Positions 17,155-25,542 of a DNA stretch of 64,000 nucleotides are shown here, one piece after another. How positions within the stretch are numbered: position 1 is the first letter of the stretch; every line of letters starts with the position of its first letter. Where the stretch lies: assembly GCA_028688145.1 (NCBI GenBank), contig JAQTYU010000002.1, positions 434,001 to 498,000 of the forward strand. Direction: 5' to 3'. The notes under the pieces were generated by a model. That model ran no database searches. It had not been told where the DNA came from and worked only from the letters and a program-made list of their open reading frames with translations. Made by a program: the position numbers and the translations under genes. This DNA is from Thiotrichaceae bacterium. Its GTDB lineage: Bacteria > Pseudomonadota > Gammaproteobacteria > Beggiatoales > Beggiatoaceae.

Positions 17155-18312
17155 ATGGACAGTTATTTAGAAGATATTTTACAGCAACGCCGCGCTGCCC
17201 AACTCTACCGCGTGCGCCACGCACACCACGGGGCGCAAACACCGATTTTACATTTAGAGCAAGGCGATTATTTAGCCTTTTGCAGCAATGATTATTTAGG
17301 CTTAGCCTCCCATCCTTTGCTAAAAACCACAGTCCAAGAAGCGGTTGAAGAATTTGCCGTCGGCAGTGGCGCATCGCATCTAATCACAGGACACACCACC
17401 GCCCATCATCAATTAGAACAAGCACTTGCTGCCTATACTGCCCGAGAACGCGCCCTGTTATTTTCCACAGGCTACATGGCAAATGTCGGGGTGATCAGCG
17501 CGTTAATGGGGCGCAATGATGAGGTATTTTTAGACAAACTTGACCACGCTTCCTTAATCGATGCGGCAATTCTTTCCCGCGCCAAATTAAAACGTTATCC
17601 GCATAACAATATAAGCGCCTTAGAAAATTTACTCGCCAAAAGCACCGCCGCCCATAAATTAATTGTCGTCGATGGCGTGTTCAGCATGGACGGCGACTTA
17701 GCCGATTTACCCGCGATTGTCGCCTTGGCAAAACGCTATGATGCGTGGGTCATGGTTGACGATGCCCACGGCTTGGGCGTGTTGGGGGAAACAGGGCGTG
17801 GCACGTTGCAATATTTTGGGCTAAGCGCGCAAGATGTTCCGATTTTAATGGGCACACTCGGCAAAGCTTTCGGAGTTTTTGGGGCATTTGTGGCAGGTAG
17901 CGAATTATTAATTGAAGTTTTAATTCAAAATGCCCGCAGTTATATTTATACCACCGCCTTGCCGCCCGCACTTGCCGCCGCGACAGAAGTCAGCTTGCAA
18001 TTAGCCGACAGCGAATCATGGCGACGCGAGCAGTTAAAAACCTTAATTGCTTATTTGCAAGTGGGCGCGGCACAACGCAATATTCCGCTATTGCCTTCAA
18101 TCACCCCGATTCAGGTTTTAATGCTAGGCAGTGCAGAACGCGCCTTAGCCGTAAGCGAAGCATTGCTTGCCAAAGAAATTTTAGTCACCGCGATTCGCCC
18201 ACCCACCGTGCCCGCCAATACCGCCCGCTTAAGAATTACCTTGTCTGCCTTGCATCAACTCGCTGATGTGGAAAGATTATTAAATGCTTTAGCCGAGGTT
18301 TTAGCTGCGTAA
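17155..18312 (+). CDS. bioF: 8-amino-7-oxononanoate synthase
   Basis: PLP enzyme that condenses pimeloyl-ACP with L-alanine in biotin synthesis. 385 residues, normal length. Motifs: CSNDYLGLASHP near 41, ATP-independent oxoamine synthase core VMVDDAHGLGVLGETGRGT near 199, and PLP lysine motif GTLGKAFGVFGAFVAG near 232. Other bio genes are not in the window; bioF often heads a bioFHCD cluster, so the pathway is probably split here. KBL or serine palmitoyltransferase are less likely from the length and the VSALHQ-type C-terminal region. Confidence 0.92.
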   Translation: MDSYLEDILQQRRAAQLYRVRHAHHGAQTPILHLEQGDYLAFCSNDYLGLASHPLLKTTVQEAVEEFAVGSGASHLITGHTTAHHQLEQALAAYTARERALLFSTGYMANVGVISALMGRNDEVFLDKLDHASLIDAAILSRAKLKRYPHNNISALENLLAKSTAAHKLIVVDGVFSMDGDLADLPAIVALAKRYDAWVMVDDAHGLGVLGETGRGTLQYFGLSAQDVPILMGTLGKAFGVFGAFVAGSELLIEVLIQNARSYIYTTALPPALAAATEVSLQLADSESWRREQLKTLIAYLQVGAAQRNIPLLPSITPIQVLMLGSAERALAVSEALLAKEILVTAIRPPTVPANTARLRITLSALHQLADVERLLNALAEVLAA

Positions 18313-18365
18313 TACCTCATAAATGATATAATGTAACAATTCAAATTTGTGATAGCAGCCTGCTC

Positions 18366-19502
18366 ATGACTCAAAAACTGTTACTTCCGCTGGACACTTC
18401 TTTCAGCCGTTTACCGATTGCGGTAATTACGGGCTTTCTCGGCAGCGGCAAAACCACCTTATTGAATAAATTAGTGCGTCATCCCGACATGCAACGTGCA
18501 GCGGTGGTGGTCAATGAATTTGGCGCGATTGGCTTGGATCACCTTTTAGTGCGTACCGCCAAAGAAGATGTGATCGTGGTCGAAGGCGGCTGTGTGTGTT
18601 GCACGGTGCGCGGGGATTTGGTCAACACCTTGCACGATTTATTCTTGCGGCGCGTGCGCATGGAAATTCCCGAATTCGACAAATTGGTGATTGAAACCAC
18701 GGGGCTGGCTGATCCTGCACCGATTATTCACACTTTAATCAACGATCCCGTGCTAAAAGCCTATTATCGCCTCGACAACGTCGTGACCACGGTGGATAGT
18801 GTGTACGGCTATGATCAATTAGATGATCATTACGAAACCGTGAAACAAGCGGCGGTGGCGGATCGGCTGATTTTGACCAAAACCGATATTGCAGAACCTG
18901 AACAAGTGGCACGTTTAATTGCACGCCTGCAAAAATTGAACCCTGCGGCAGTGTTTTTCAAAAGTGCTGAGGCAAATTTCAATCCCGCGCAATTATTCAG
19001 CACCGAGCTTTATGATCCCAAAACCAAAAATGTTGATGTGCAACAATGGCTACAAGCGGAAGCCTATTTAACTGCACCCAAAGCTCATAAATCCCATCAT
19101 CAAGATCATGATTTAGGCTATCATGAACCTGAGGAAAAACAACGGCATGATGAACATATTCATTCCTTTGTGGTGGAATATGACCAACCGCTGCATTGGA
19201 AAGTATTAAATCATTGGTTTCAACAATTGACCTCGTTACGTGGTAAAGATTTGTTGCGGGTGAAAGGCATTGCTTACACCGTGGAAACCGATTTGCCTGT
19301 GGTGGTGCAGGGTGTGCAACATATTTTCCAAGCTCCGAGCACTTTGCCACATTGGCACAGTGAGGAACGGCGCACGCAAATCGTATTTATTACTCGCAAT
19401 ATCAAACAAGAAACTATTGAGAAAATGCTGCATTTGCTGATTAATAGCCAAGGCCCACAGGATAATTGTGCGGCGGCGAGTTTGCTGTTGTTGGGGAATT
19501 GA
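18366..19502 (+). CDS. CobW/COG0523 G3E GTPase, probable metal chaperone
   Basis: A 378-residue P-loop GTPase. Walker A GFLGSGKTTLLNKL near 22, the metal-binding EGGCVCCTVRGDL (CxCC) near 73, DxxG-equivalent IETTGLADPAP near 110 and base-specificity TKTD near 172. A His/Asp-rich segment, HKSHHQDHD to RHDEHIHS (about 238-268), precedes the CobW C-terminal domain. Such loops in COG0523 proteins bind zinc or other metals, so insertion of metal into a client protein is likely. No nitrile hydratase or cobalamin genes are near. Stand-alone transcript ending at a strong hairpin. Confidence 0.9.
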   Translation: MTQKLLLPLDTSFSRLPIAVITGFLGSGKTTLLNKLVRHPDMQRAAVVVNEFGAIGLDHLLVRTAKEDVIVVEGGCVCCTVRGDLVNTLHDLFLRRVRMEIPEFDKLVIETTGLADPAPIIHTLINDPVLKAYYRLDNVVTTVDSVYGYDQLDDHYETVKQAAVADRLILTKTDIAEPEQVARLIARLQKLNPAAVFFKSAEANFNPAQLFSTELYDPKTKNVDVQQWLQAEAYLTAPKAHKSHHQDHDLGYHEPEEKQRHDEHIHSFVVEYDQPLHWKVLNHWFQQLTSLRGKDLLRVKGIAYTVETDLPVVVQGVQHIFQAPSTLPHWHSEERRTQIVFITRNIKQETIEKMLHLLINSQGPQDNCAAASLLLLGN

Positions 19503-19518
19503 AAAGTTAGCTCAGAAT

Positions 19519-19553
19519 AAGGACTGGCAGTGCTCTGAGCACTGCCAGTCCTT
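19519..19553 (+). terminator. Strong hairpin after the CobW-type gene
   Basis: AAGGACTGGCAGTGCT (19519-19534) and AGCACTGCCAGTCCTT (19538-19553) form a perfect 16-bp stem with a 3-base loop, 17 bases after the stop. There is no long T-run, but the stem alone is exceptional. Confidence 0.75.
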
Positions 19554-19636
19554 GAAGCGAAATTATCATAGATTGATAAATTTCCACAAGCATAGACGAT
19601 AAGCTGGGATCACGTTATAATGCGCGTTCATAACAT

Positions 19637-19714
<78 letters not shown>

Positions 19715-19722
19715 TCTTAAGT

Positions 19723-21981
19723 TCAGTTTTTCCCTTTCGGCTTTTTAGCAAAAATCCCCAACTGTTTTCCTGTTTTACTCACCGTGGGCAAACCCGTGTG
19801 TTTGGTGCGAAACGTCTGTGTTTTCGCCGCAGGTTTTGCAGCACTATTCGCGCTCACAACATTCGTTTTCACTGCGCTATTCGCCCCCGTTTTAACTACA
19901 GGTTTCGCACTGCTGTTTAAGGGACGACGCGCCCCTTCTGCCAGCGAACCCGTGCCCGCAGGTTGCCAGGTCGGAATTAAATGGCGTTTGCCATTGCCGA
20001 TTAAATCCGAGCGACCCATGCGTTTCAAAGCCTCGCGCAACAATTCCCAATTTTCAGGATCGTGATAACGTAAAAACGCCTTGTGTAAACGCCGCGCTTT
20101 AATGCCTTTGGGAATAAACACGGGGTCACTGTCACGGCGCACTGCTTTTAAGGGATTTTTTTCACTGTGATACATTGCCGTTGCCAAGGACATCGGTGAA
20201 GGTAAAAATGCCTGCACTTGATCCGCACGGAAATTATTGCGTTTCAGCCACAATGCCAATTCCAACATGTCTTCATCGCGGGTGCCGGGATGCGCTGCGA
20301 TAAAATACGGAATTAAATATTGTTCCTTGCCCGCTTCTTTTGAATACTGCTCAAACATGGTTTTGAATTTGTCATACGTGCCCATGCCGGGCTTCATCAT
20401 TTTATTCAACACGTCGGTTTCGGTGTGTTCAGGCGCGATTTTCAAATAGCCGCCGACATGATGCGTGACCAATTCTTTCACATATTCAGGCGAACGCACC
20501 GCTAAATCGTAGCGCAAACCCGAGGCAATCAAGATTTTTTTCACCCCACGCACTTGGCGGGCGCGACGGTATAATTTAATTAAATGGCTGTGATCGGTAT
20601 TTAAATTGGTGCAAATATCGGGAAACACGCAGGACAATTTGCGGCACGCGGATTCAATTTTTGGGTCTTTGCAATGCAGGCGATACATGTTCGCCGTCGG
20701 GCCGCCTAAATCAGAAATCACCCCCGTGAATTCTGGCTGGGTGTCGCGAATGTGTTCAATTTCTTGAATGATAGAATTTTCAGAACGATTTTGAATAATC
20801 CGCCCTTCGTGTTCGGTGATTGAGCAAAACGTACAACCGCCAAAACAGCCACGCATGATGGTGATCGAGAAACGAATCATCTCGTGGGCAGGAATTTGTG
20901 CTTTACCATAATTCGGATGCGGGCGGCGGGTGTAGGGCAATTCGTAAACCCGATCCATTTCTGGCGTGGTTAAAGGAATCGGGGGCGGATTGAGCCACAC
21001 ATCACGATCCCCATGCCGTTGAATTAAAGAACGTGCATTGCCCGCGTTGGATTCCAAATGCAGCACCCGCGAGGCGTGGGCGTATAACACATTGTCTTTT
21101 AACAATTGTTCATACGCAGGCAAACGGATAAAACTGCGTTGCCGATCAAGGCGCGGTTTTGGATGAATTTTGATGACTTGCGCGCCTGCTTCCAAAGGCG
21201 TTTCTTCAGGCTTATCTTCACAAGGCGCGTCGGCATAAGGGTTTAAAATCGGCATTGGCGCACTGCTCACGTCAATGCTGCTGGCGTCGATTTCTGTCCA
21301 GCCTTCGGGCGTTTTTGAGCAAATGTAAGCCGTACCACGCACGTCATTAATGCTGCTAATCGGTTCGCCCGCCGCCAAACGGTGCGCAATTTCGACCATA
21401 GAACGTTCGCCATTGCCATAGCTTAATAAATCGGCTTTTGCGTCAATGATAATCGAGCGGCGCAATTTGTCGGACCAATAATCATAATGGGCAATGCGGC
21501 GTAAACTCGCTTCAATCCCGCCAATAATAATCGGCACGTCTTTATAGGCTTCGCGGCAACGCTGGCTATACACTAAAACGGCGCGGTCAGGACGTTTGCC
21601 CGCCACGCCGTCGGGGGTGTAGGCATCATTGCTGCGAATTCTGCGATCGGCGGTGTAATGATTAATCATCGAATCCATGTTGCCCGCCGTCACCCCGAAA
21701 AATAAATTCGGTTTGCCCAAGGCTTTAAATGCGTCGGCATTTTGCCAGTCGGGTTGGGATATGATTCCGACACGAAAGCCTTGTGATTCTAGCAATCGTC
21801 CAATAATCGCCATGCCAAAACTGGGATGATCGACATAAGCATCTCCTGTGACAATGATAATATCGCAGCTATCCCAACCGAGTTCGTCCATTTCGGCGCG
21901 TGACATCGGCAATACGGGCGCGGCCCCGAAACGAATAGCCCAATAGGGTCGATAGGAGAATATAGAACGTGCAGGTAACAT
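19723..21981 (-). CDS. ygiQ: YgiQ family radical SAM protein
   Basis: A 752-residue UPF0313/YgiQ protein, the usual size. The radical SAM cluster motif is [18 protein letters not shown] (CxxxCxxC) near residue 378, following an N-terminal B12-binding-like half with [22 protein letters not shown]-type sequence. The C-terminal tail from about 690 is Lys/Ala-rich and disordered (repeated SAAKPAAK-like blocks). The reaction is not known. The gene is single and ends close to tRNA-Arg. Confidence 0.93.
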   Translation of the reverse strand: MLPARSIFSYRPYWAIRFGAAPVLPMSRAEMDELGWDSCDIIIVTGDAYVDHPSFGMAIIGRLLESQGFRVGIISQPDWQNADAFKALGKPNLFFGVTAGNMDSMINHYTADRRIRSNDAYTPDGVAGKRPDRAVLVYSQRCREAYKDVPIIIGGIEASLRRIAHYDYWSDKLRRSIIIDAKADLLSYGNGERSMVEIAHRLAAGEPISSINDVRGTAYICSKTPEGWTEIDASSIDVSSAPMPILNPYADAPCEDKPEETPLEAGAQVIKIHPKPRLDRQRSFIRLPAYEQLLKDNVLYAHASRVLHLESNAGNARSLIQRHGDRDVWLNPPPIPLTTPEMDRVYELPYTRRPHPNYGKAQIPAHEMIRFSITIMRGCFGGCTFCSITEHEGRIIQNRSENSIIQEIEHIRDTQPEFTGVISDLGGPTANMYRLHCKDPKIESACRKLSCVFPDICTNLNTDHSHLIKLYRRARQVRGVKKILIASGLRYDLAVRSPEYVKELVTHHVGGYLKIAPEHTETDVLNKMMKPGMGTYDKFKTMFEQYSKEAGKEQYLIPYFIAAHPGTRDEDMLELALWLKRNNFRADQVQAFLPSPMSLATAMYHSEKNPLKAVRRDSDPVFIPKGIKARRLHKAFLRYHDPENWELLREALKRMGRSDLIGNGKRHLIPTWQPAGTGSLAEGARRPLNSSAKPVVKTGANSAVKTNVVSANSAAKPAAKTQTFRTKHTGLPTVSKTGKQLGIFAKKPKGKN

Positions 21982-22065
21982 GGGGAAATCTCGTGTGAAA
22001 ATGTGCGGCGGTCAAGCGATATAAGTTTAGCAAATTACTTGGTAATTAAATATTGAATCTTAACT

Positions 22066-22256
22066 GAAGCCCCTAAAGGGGACATTTAAAAAATGTGTTT
22101 AGTTTTTTCTCGTTCCCACGCTGGAGCGTCACTGCCATTAAGTTAAGGAAAATATCCCATCATTTCCCTTGTTTTCCACATAAAAATTAGGGCGGTGATA
22201 CGCTTCGTTCTTCAGCACATCCTATTGGCACTGACTCTTAACTTAATGGCAGTGAC
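22066..22256. repeat. Compound repeat: half E, half A, and a 129-bp MITE-like element
   Basis: GAAGCCCCTAAAGGGGAC (22069-22086) is the left half of family E and CTCGTTCCCACGCTGGAGCG (22109-22128) the left half of family A. Then GTCACTGCCATTAAGTTAAG (22128-22147) and its exact reverse complement (22237-22256) bound a 129-base non-coding element with a family B copy inside (22196-22227). It looks like a small non-autonomous element that interrupted older repeats. No transposase is nearby. Confidence 0.8.
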
Positions 22257-22368
22257 CCTACGCCGTCTTACGTCTATTTAAGAAATAGTGCATATTTTTG
22301 AAATTAATTCAAATTGTCCAATAATTACAAAAAACAATATGATTATTGCTATAAAAGCTTAAAGGTAT

Positions 22369-22874
22369 TTAATCTCGAAATAACCGAAATTGTTTTTGTT
22401 CATCAAGCCAATCAATTTGATGTTGCCAAAAGAATTTATAATGTGCATACCAATCACTAAACAGTATTTGTTTACTCTAACAGCATTTATAAAACTGCTC
22501 TTCAATATCAATAAGCTGTTTTTCAAGCTCTATCAACTTGTCATCTTCAGCATTCTTAGTATGTTTGTAAAGCTTACTAAGCTCATTGTAAAGTTTTGTA
22601 AGTTTTTTTCCAGACTCTTCATAATCACTCTTTTTTATATCATACAGTAAAACATAAAGACCTATTATCCCCAAAATGATAAGCGATGCTGATAAAAACT
22701 TAGCTGATAGACCATCAAAATAAGAGCGTAGATACCAAACACTATAGAAATAAAATTAATGAATCCAGGCATTTTTTCAACAATATCATAAGTTGCAAAA
22801 TGTTTTTTTGCTCCAAAACCCACATTATACCCAGTATCTGCAATACTCTTTATTAGTAAGTCTTCTTTCGTCAT
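22369..22874 (-). pseudogene. Broken SLATT-like two-TM effector gene
   Basis: Reading on the minus strand from MTKEDLLIKSIADTGYNVGF, a first membrane helix (INFISIVFGIYALI) runs into a wrong frame at an A4 run (22717-22720 on the plus strand). Adding one base restores DGLSAKFLSASLIILGIIGL and VLLYDIKKSDYEESGKKL. A TAG at 22477-22479 then interrupts the same frame, which continues as SDWYAHYKFFWQHQIDWL to a stop at 22369. Two hydrophobic helices followed by a charged coil fit the SLATT family, membrane effectors that accompany CD-NTases. Two lesions make it a pseudogene. It starts 7 bases after the AGS-C remnant, as in a CD-NTase-effector operon. Confidence 0.65.
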
Positions 22875-22881
22875 AAATACC

Positions 22882-23124
22882 TCATTGGATAGGTACATCA
22901 ATACGATCTCTGGCTACAACAATACCATCTTTTATGGCATAGCATTCGACAACATGTTCTCCCCTAAAATTTGTCGATTCATTGCATTTTTTATAGCCAG
23001 TATCATCTACGATTTGACCACGAATACAGTTACATTTCTGTGCTTCACTACCACAATTTAGAACTTTCCATTTGATTGTAAATGGCTCGGGTACATTAAT
23101 TTCAGATTCCCGTGCACGGGTCAA
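22882..23124 (-). pseudogene. C-terminal AGS-C sensor domain of a CD-NTase (CBASS-type), N-terminus lost
   Basis: About 75 residues matching the Adenylyl/Guanylyl and SMODS C-terminal sensor domain: PFTIKWKVLNCGSEA, CIRGQI, ESTNFRGEHVVECYAIKDG and IVVARDRIDVPI. In intact proteins this follows a SMODS nucleotidyltransferase that makes a cyclic nucleotide on phage attack. Here the nucleotidyltransferase (GS and DxD motifs) is absent: upstream of about 23108 the sequence is a restriction-modification fragment instead. The apparent TTG start at 23124 is an accident of the junction. Confidence 0.7.
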
Positions 23125-23898
23125 GAATATCTAAACCACTGTCTGCTAAACGTTTTAACAGATTTTTATGGGTTTCCCCAAAAAAGAAACTCTTTTCTAA
23201 CTCACCAATCGCTTTGGCAAGATGATTTTCTTCGTGAAAATTACTGTCTGGAAACACTGCCTGAAAAATCTGACCCGTCAAAATATGTTGAATCAGCATT
23301 TCATCAATATGTGAGGCATCTACCCGCTTACCAATCGCACGCTTACACAATAATAAAGAATTAGCTGCACCTTGTTGAAACTTCTTATTATCCTGATATG
23401 CTGCTTTAAATAAAGCACTCAAAGCTTCGGCAACTTTGGGTAACTCACTTAAAAACTTGTCCCGTGCCACCCGAAAGTTTTCAATTTCGGGCGATTCATA
23501 GCTAAAAAACTGGTCTAATAATTTTTGTAATGCTTTGGCATTTTCAACTGAACAGTGCAGTATTTCCACTGCCATCTTGCCATAAAATCGCCGTGCGCGT
23601 GTCTTCAAAAATAATATTATTGGCAGGATAGCCTTTCGCTAATTTCGCCTTAATTTCTTTGTCTAAATCATCTTTTCCATCTTTCACTTCCCGCCAGCCA
23701 TGCACCAAACGCAAATGGTCAACGAAGACCCCGTCAGCGCGTAAATTTGCCCCTGTAGGGGATTTAAATTGATATTCAGGATATAAAATTAATTGATGTT
23801 CTTCGCCAATGGCTTCGAGCAAATATTCAAAAGCCCATCGCAACGCACCTTCATTGCTTGCGCCTGAAGTGCGGCGTAACTCATTTAATTTACGCTAA
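23102..23898 (-). pseudogene. Fragment of a nuclease-methyltransferase restriction enzyme (type ISP/IIG-like)
   Basis: N-terminal remnant in two frames. The first (to 23544) has ELRRTSGASNEGALRWAFEY, LYPEYQFKSPTGANLRADGV and GWREVKDGKDDLDKEI, a PD-(D/E)xK-type nuclease with the ExK in REVKDG. It shifts frame at about 23575 and continues with MAVEILHCSVENAKALQKLL, CKRAIGKRVD and LTGQIFQAVFPDSNFHEENH, the helical region of helicase-free N6-methylase/nuclease fusions. It then jumps to LDILDPCTG, which is the start of methylase motif I, and stops. A block before motif I and everything after it are missing. No start codon fits the 5' end (TAG in frame at about 23898). Confidence 0.75.
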
Positions 23899-24082
23899 TA
23901 GGTTTAAATGTGTGACATGAGTTATTTAGAGGTTTGGGGGAAGGTGAGCGGTGTATCATTTTTTGATAATCGGATTTTATCCCGATTATTGCCTGAATCA
24001 AGATTTTCAGGACTTCCCAAATTAAGCAGGATTCACATAAAAATAGTTCTAAAAATCCTGATTCCATGAGCACAATCAAAGA

Positions 24083-24116
24083 AAAGGCGACATAGAAAAT
24101 AATCTATGTCGCCTTT
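24083..24116 (-). terminator. Rho-independent terminator of the Pro-rich protein gene
   Basis: AAAGGCGACATAGA and TCTATGTCGCCTTT form a perfect 14-bp stem with a 6-base loop; on the minus strand it is followed by TTCTTTG. It lies 31 bases after the stop at 24147. Confidence 0.9.
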
Positions 24117-24146
24117 CATTACAATTAAATACAGCAGAACATCATC

Positions 24147-25457
24147 TTATTTAAACGGAGGACACTCGCCATTAATCGGCTTCTTCGTTGCCTTTCCATC
24201 TTTAGCAAAAATGTACATCGTGCACTTTTTGCCGTCTTCCGATTCATATTGCCAATGATCCGCCTTCTTGTAATCATTCTCTTCATCATTAATGTAATCA
24301 GGCAAACGTTTTTCATCCTTCAAGATTTTTTGACGTTCTCCCTCAACTGTATTCACCAATTTCTGATATTCCACCTTAGGATCATCCACCGTTTCTGAAG
24401 GCGTTGCGGCAACAGGCGGAGGTGTTGCACCTGTCGAGGATGGAGGTATCACGGGAGTCACCGCAGGCGGGGGCGTCACTGGAGCCACAGGTTTAACTTC
24501 AACAGGTGGCGTGACCACGGGAGGAGGTGTTACCACAGGCGCGGGTGTAACCATAGGAGTAGGTGTCGCAGGAGCAGACTGTGGCATCGGTCCTTCATCT
24601 TCAATTGAAGGCAAGCTTGGTTTTACAGGCGCAAGTGGGGTGACAGGTTTGACCTCAACGGGCGGTGGCGTTACCACAGCGGGCGTTGTGACAGGTGTTG
24701 GGGTTGCTGGCACAGGTGTCTCTACGGCAGCAGGTTCAGCCGTTACAGGTTTTTCAGCATTGATGCCCGCAGGATTTTTGAAAGCTTCGTCGCAATAATT
24801 AAACCATGCCTGCACGGTTTTCGTGACTTGACGTTCTTCTTCAGGATCAATAATGACTGAATCATGTAATTGTTTGACCACATCAGGATAGGCTTCCAAA
24901 GCAGCGGCTTTGGCAGCTAAATAAGGTTTATACACCACAGCCGCAATTTGCGGGGTGGGACTGCGTAAATATCCAACACAATGCTGATTCACCGCCACGG
25001 CGACATACTGCATAGCGGTATTTAATTTTTTCAGCAAGGCATCAACTTGAGGTTGTTGTTCTTTTTGTTTAACTCGGCGATTTTGTTCTTTAGTATTGAC
25101 GTCACTTTCAGCTTGCCCTAATTTGGCTGAAAAATCACGCTCACAAGTCTGAAAAACATCATCAAAGCTGCGTTCTACAAAGAATTTTCCTGTGTAGCGT
25201 AAATGTTTAGCTTCTTTAAGGCTTGAGTCTAATCCTAAAGCTTCATCTCGATCACGCTCATAGCGTTTGTATAACAATTGAAAAATTTTCAGTGAACCTG
25301 AACTTTTTGGTAGTTCAGCTTGTAAACCTTTTTCACAATTGCTTAAGGCGGCTTCAAATTTTTTAACCGCAAAGTCGTTGTCCGCAGCCTGTGTAGCCAT
25401 CGGCAAATTCAGGAGCGGTAAGAGCGCGACCGTATTCAAAAGATATTTAAAAGACAT
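24147..25457 (-). CDS. Secreted protein with Pro/Thr/Val-rich linker, function unknown
   Basis: A 436-residue protein in three parts: signal peptide (1-24, MSFKYLLNTVALLPLLNLPM then ATQAA), a helical Lys/Glu/Gln-rich domain (about 28-235) with five Cys, and a low-complexity linker (about 240-355) with repeated VVTPPPVEVKPV and TPTPV units. It ends in a small charged domain (about 360-436) with a Cys pair at KKCTMY and GECPPF. No catalytic motif is recognised. The linker resembles those of wall- or envelope-spanning proteins. It lies 85 bases downstream of glnD in reverse order, with its own terminator. Confidence 0.75.
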   Translation of the reverse strand: MSFKYLLNTVALLPLLNLPMATQAADNDFAVKKFEAALSNCEKGLQAELPKSSGSLKIFQLLYKRYERDRDEALGLDSSLKEAKHLRYTGKFFVERSFDDVFQTCERDFSAKLGQAESDVNTKEQNRRVKQKEQQPQVDALLKKLNTAMQYVAVAVNQHCVGYLRSPTPQIAAVVYKPYLAAKAAALEAYPDVVKQLHDSVIIDPEEERQVTKTVQAWFNYCDEAFKNPAGINAEKPVTAEPAAVETPVPATPTPVTTPAVVTPPPVEVKPVTPLAPVKPSLPSIEDEGPMPQSAPATPTPMVTPAPVVTPPPVVTPPVEVKPVAPVTPPPAVTPVIPPSSTGATPPPVAATPSETVDDPKVEYQKLVNTVEGERQKILKDEKRLPDYINDEENDYKKADHWQYESEDGKKCTMYIFAKDGKATKKPINGECPPFK

Positions 25458-25542
25458 TATTACCCACAGCCCCTTGAGATGAAGTTGCTTTGTTTGTAAA
25501 GATTAATCATAACAAACTTTCCATTCAATCCGCCAAGTTTTA

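Noticed and set aside
22390-22650. Plus-strand 86-codon hydrophobic frame
   Set aside because: Antisense to the SLATT-like pseudogene; its Phe/Leu-rich look comes from AAA/GAA codons on the other strand.
24511-24798. 95-codon Gly/Val/Thr-rich plus-strand frame
   Set aside because: Shadow of the Pro/Thr/Val linker of the minus-strand gene.
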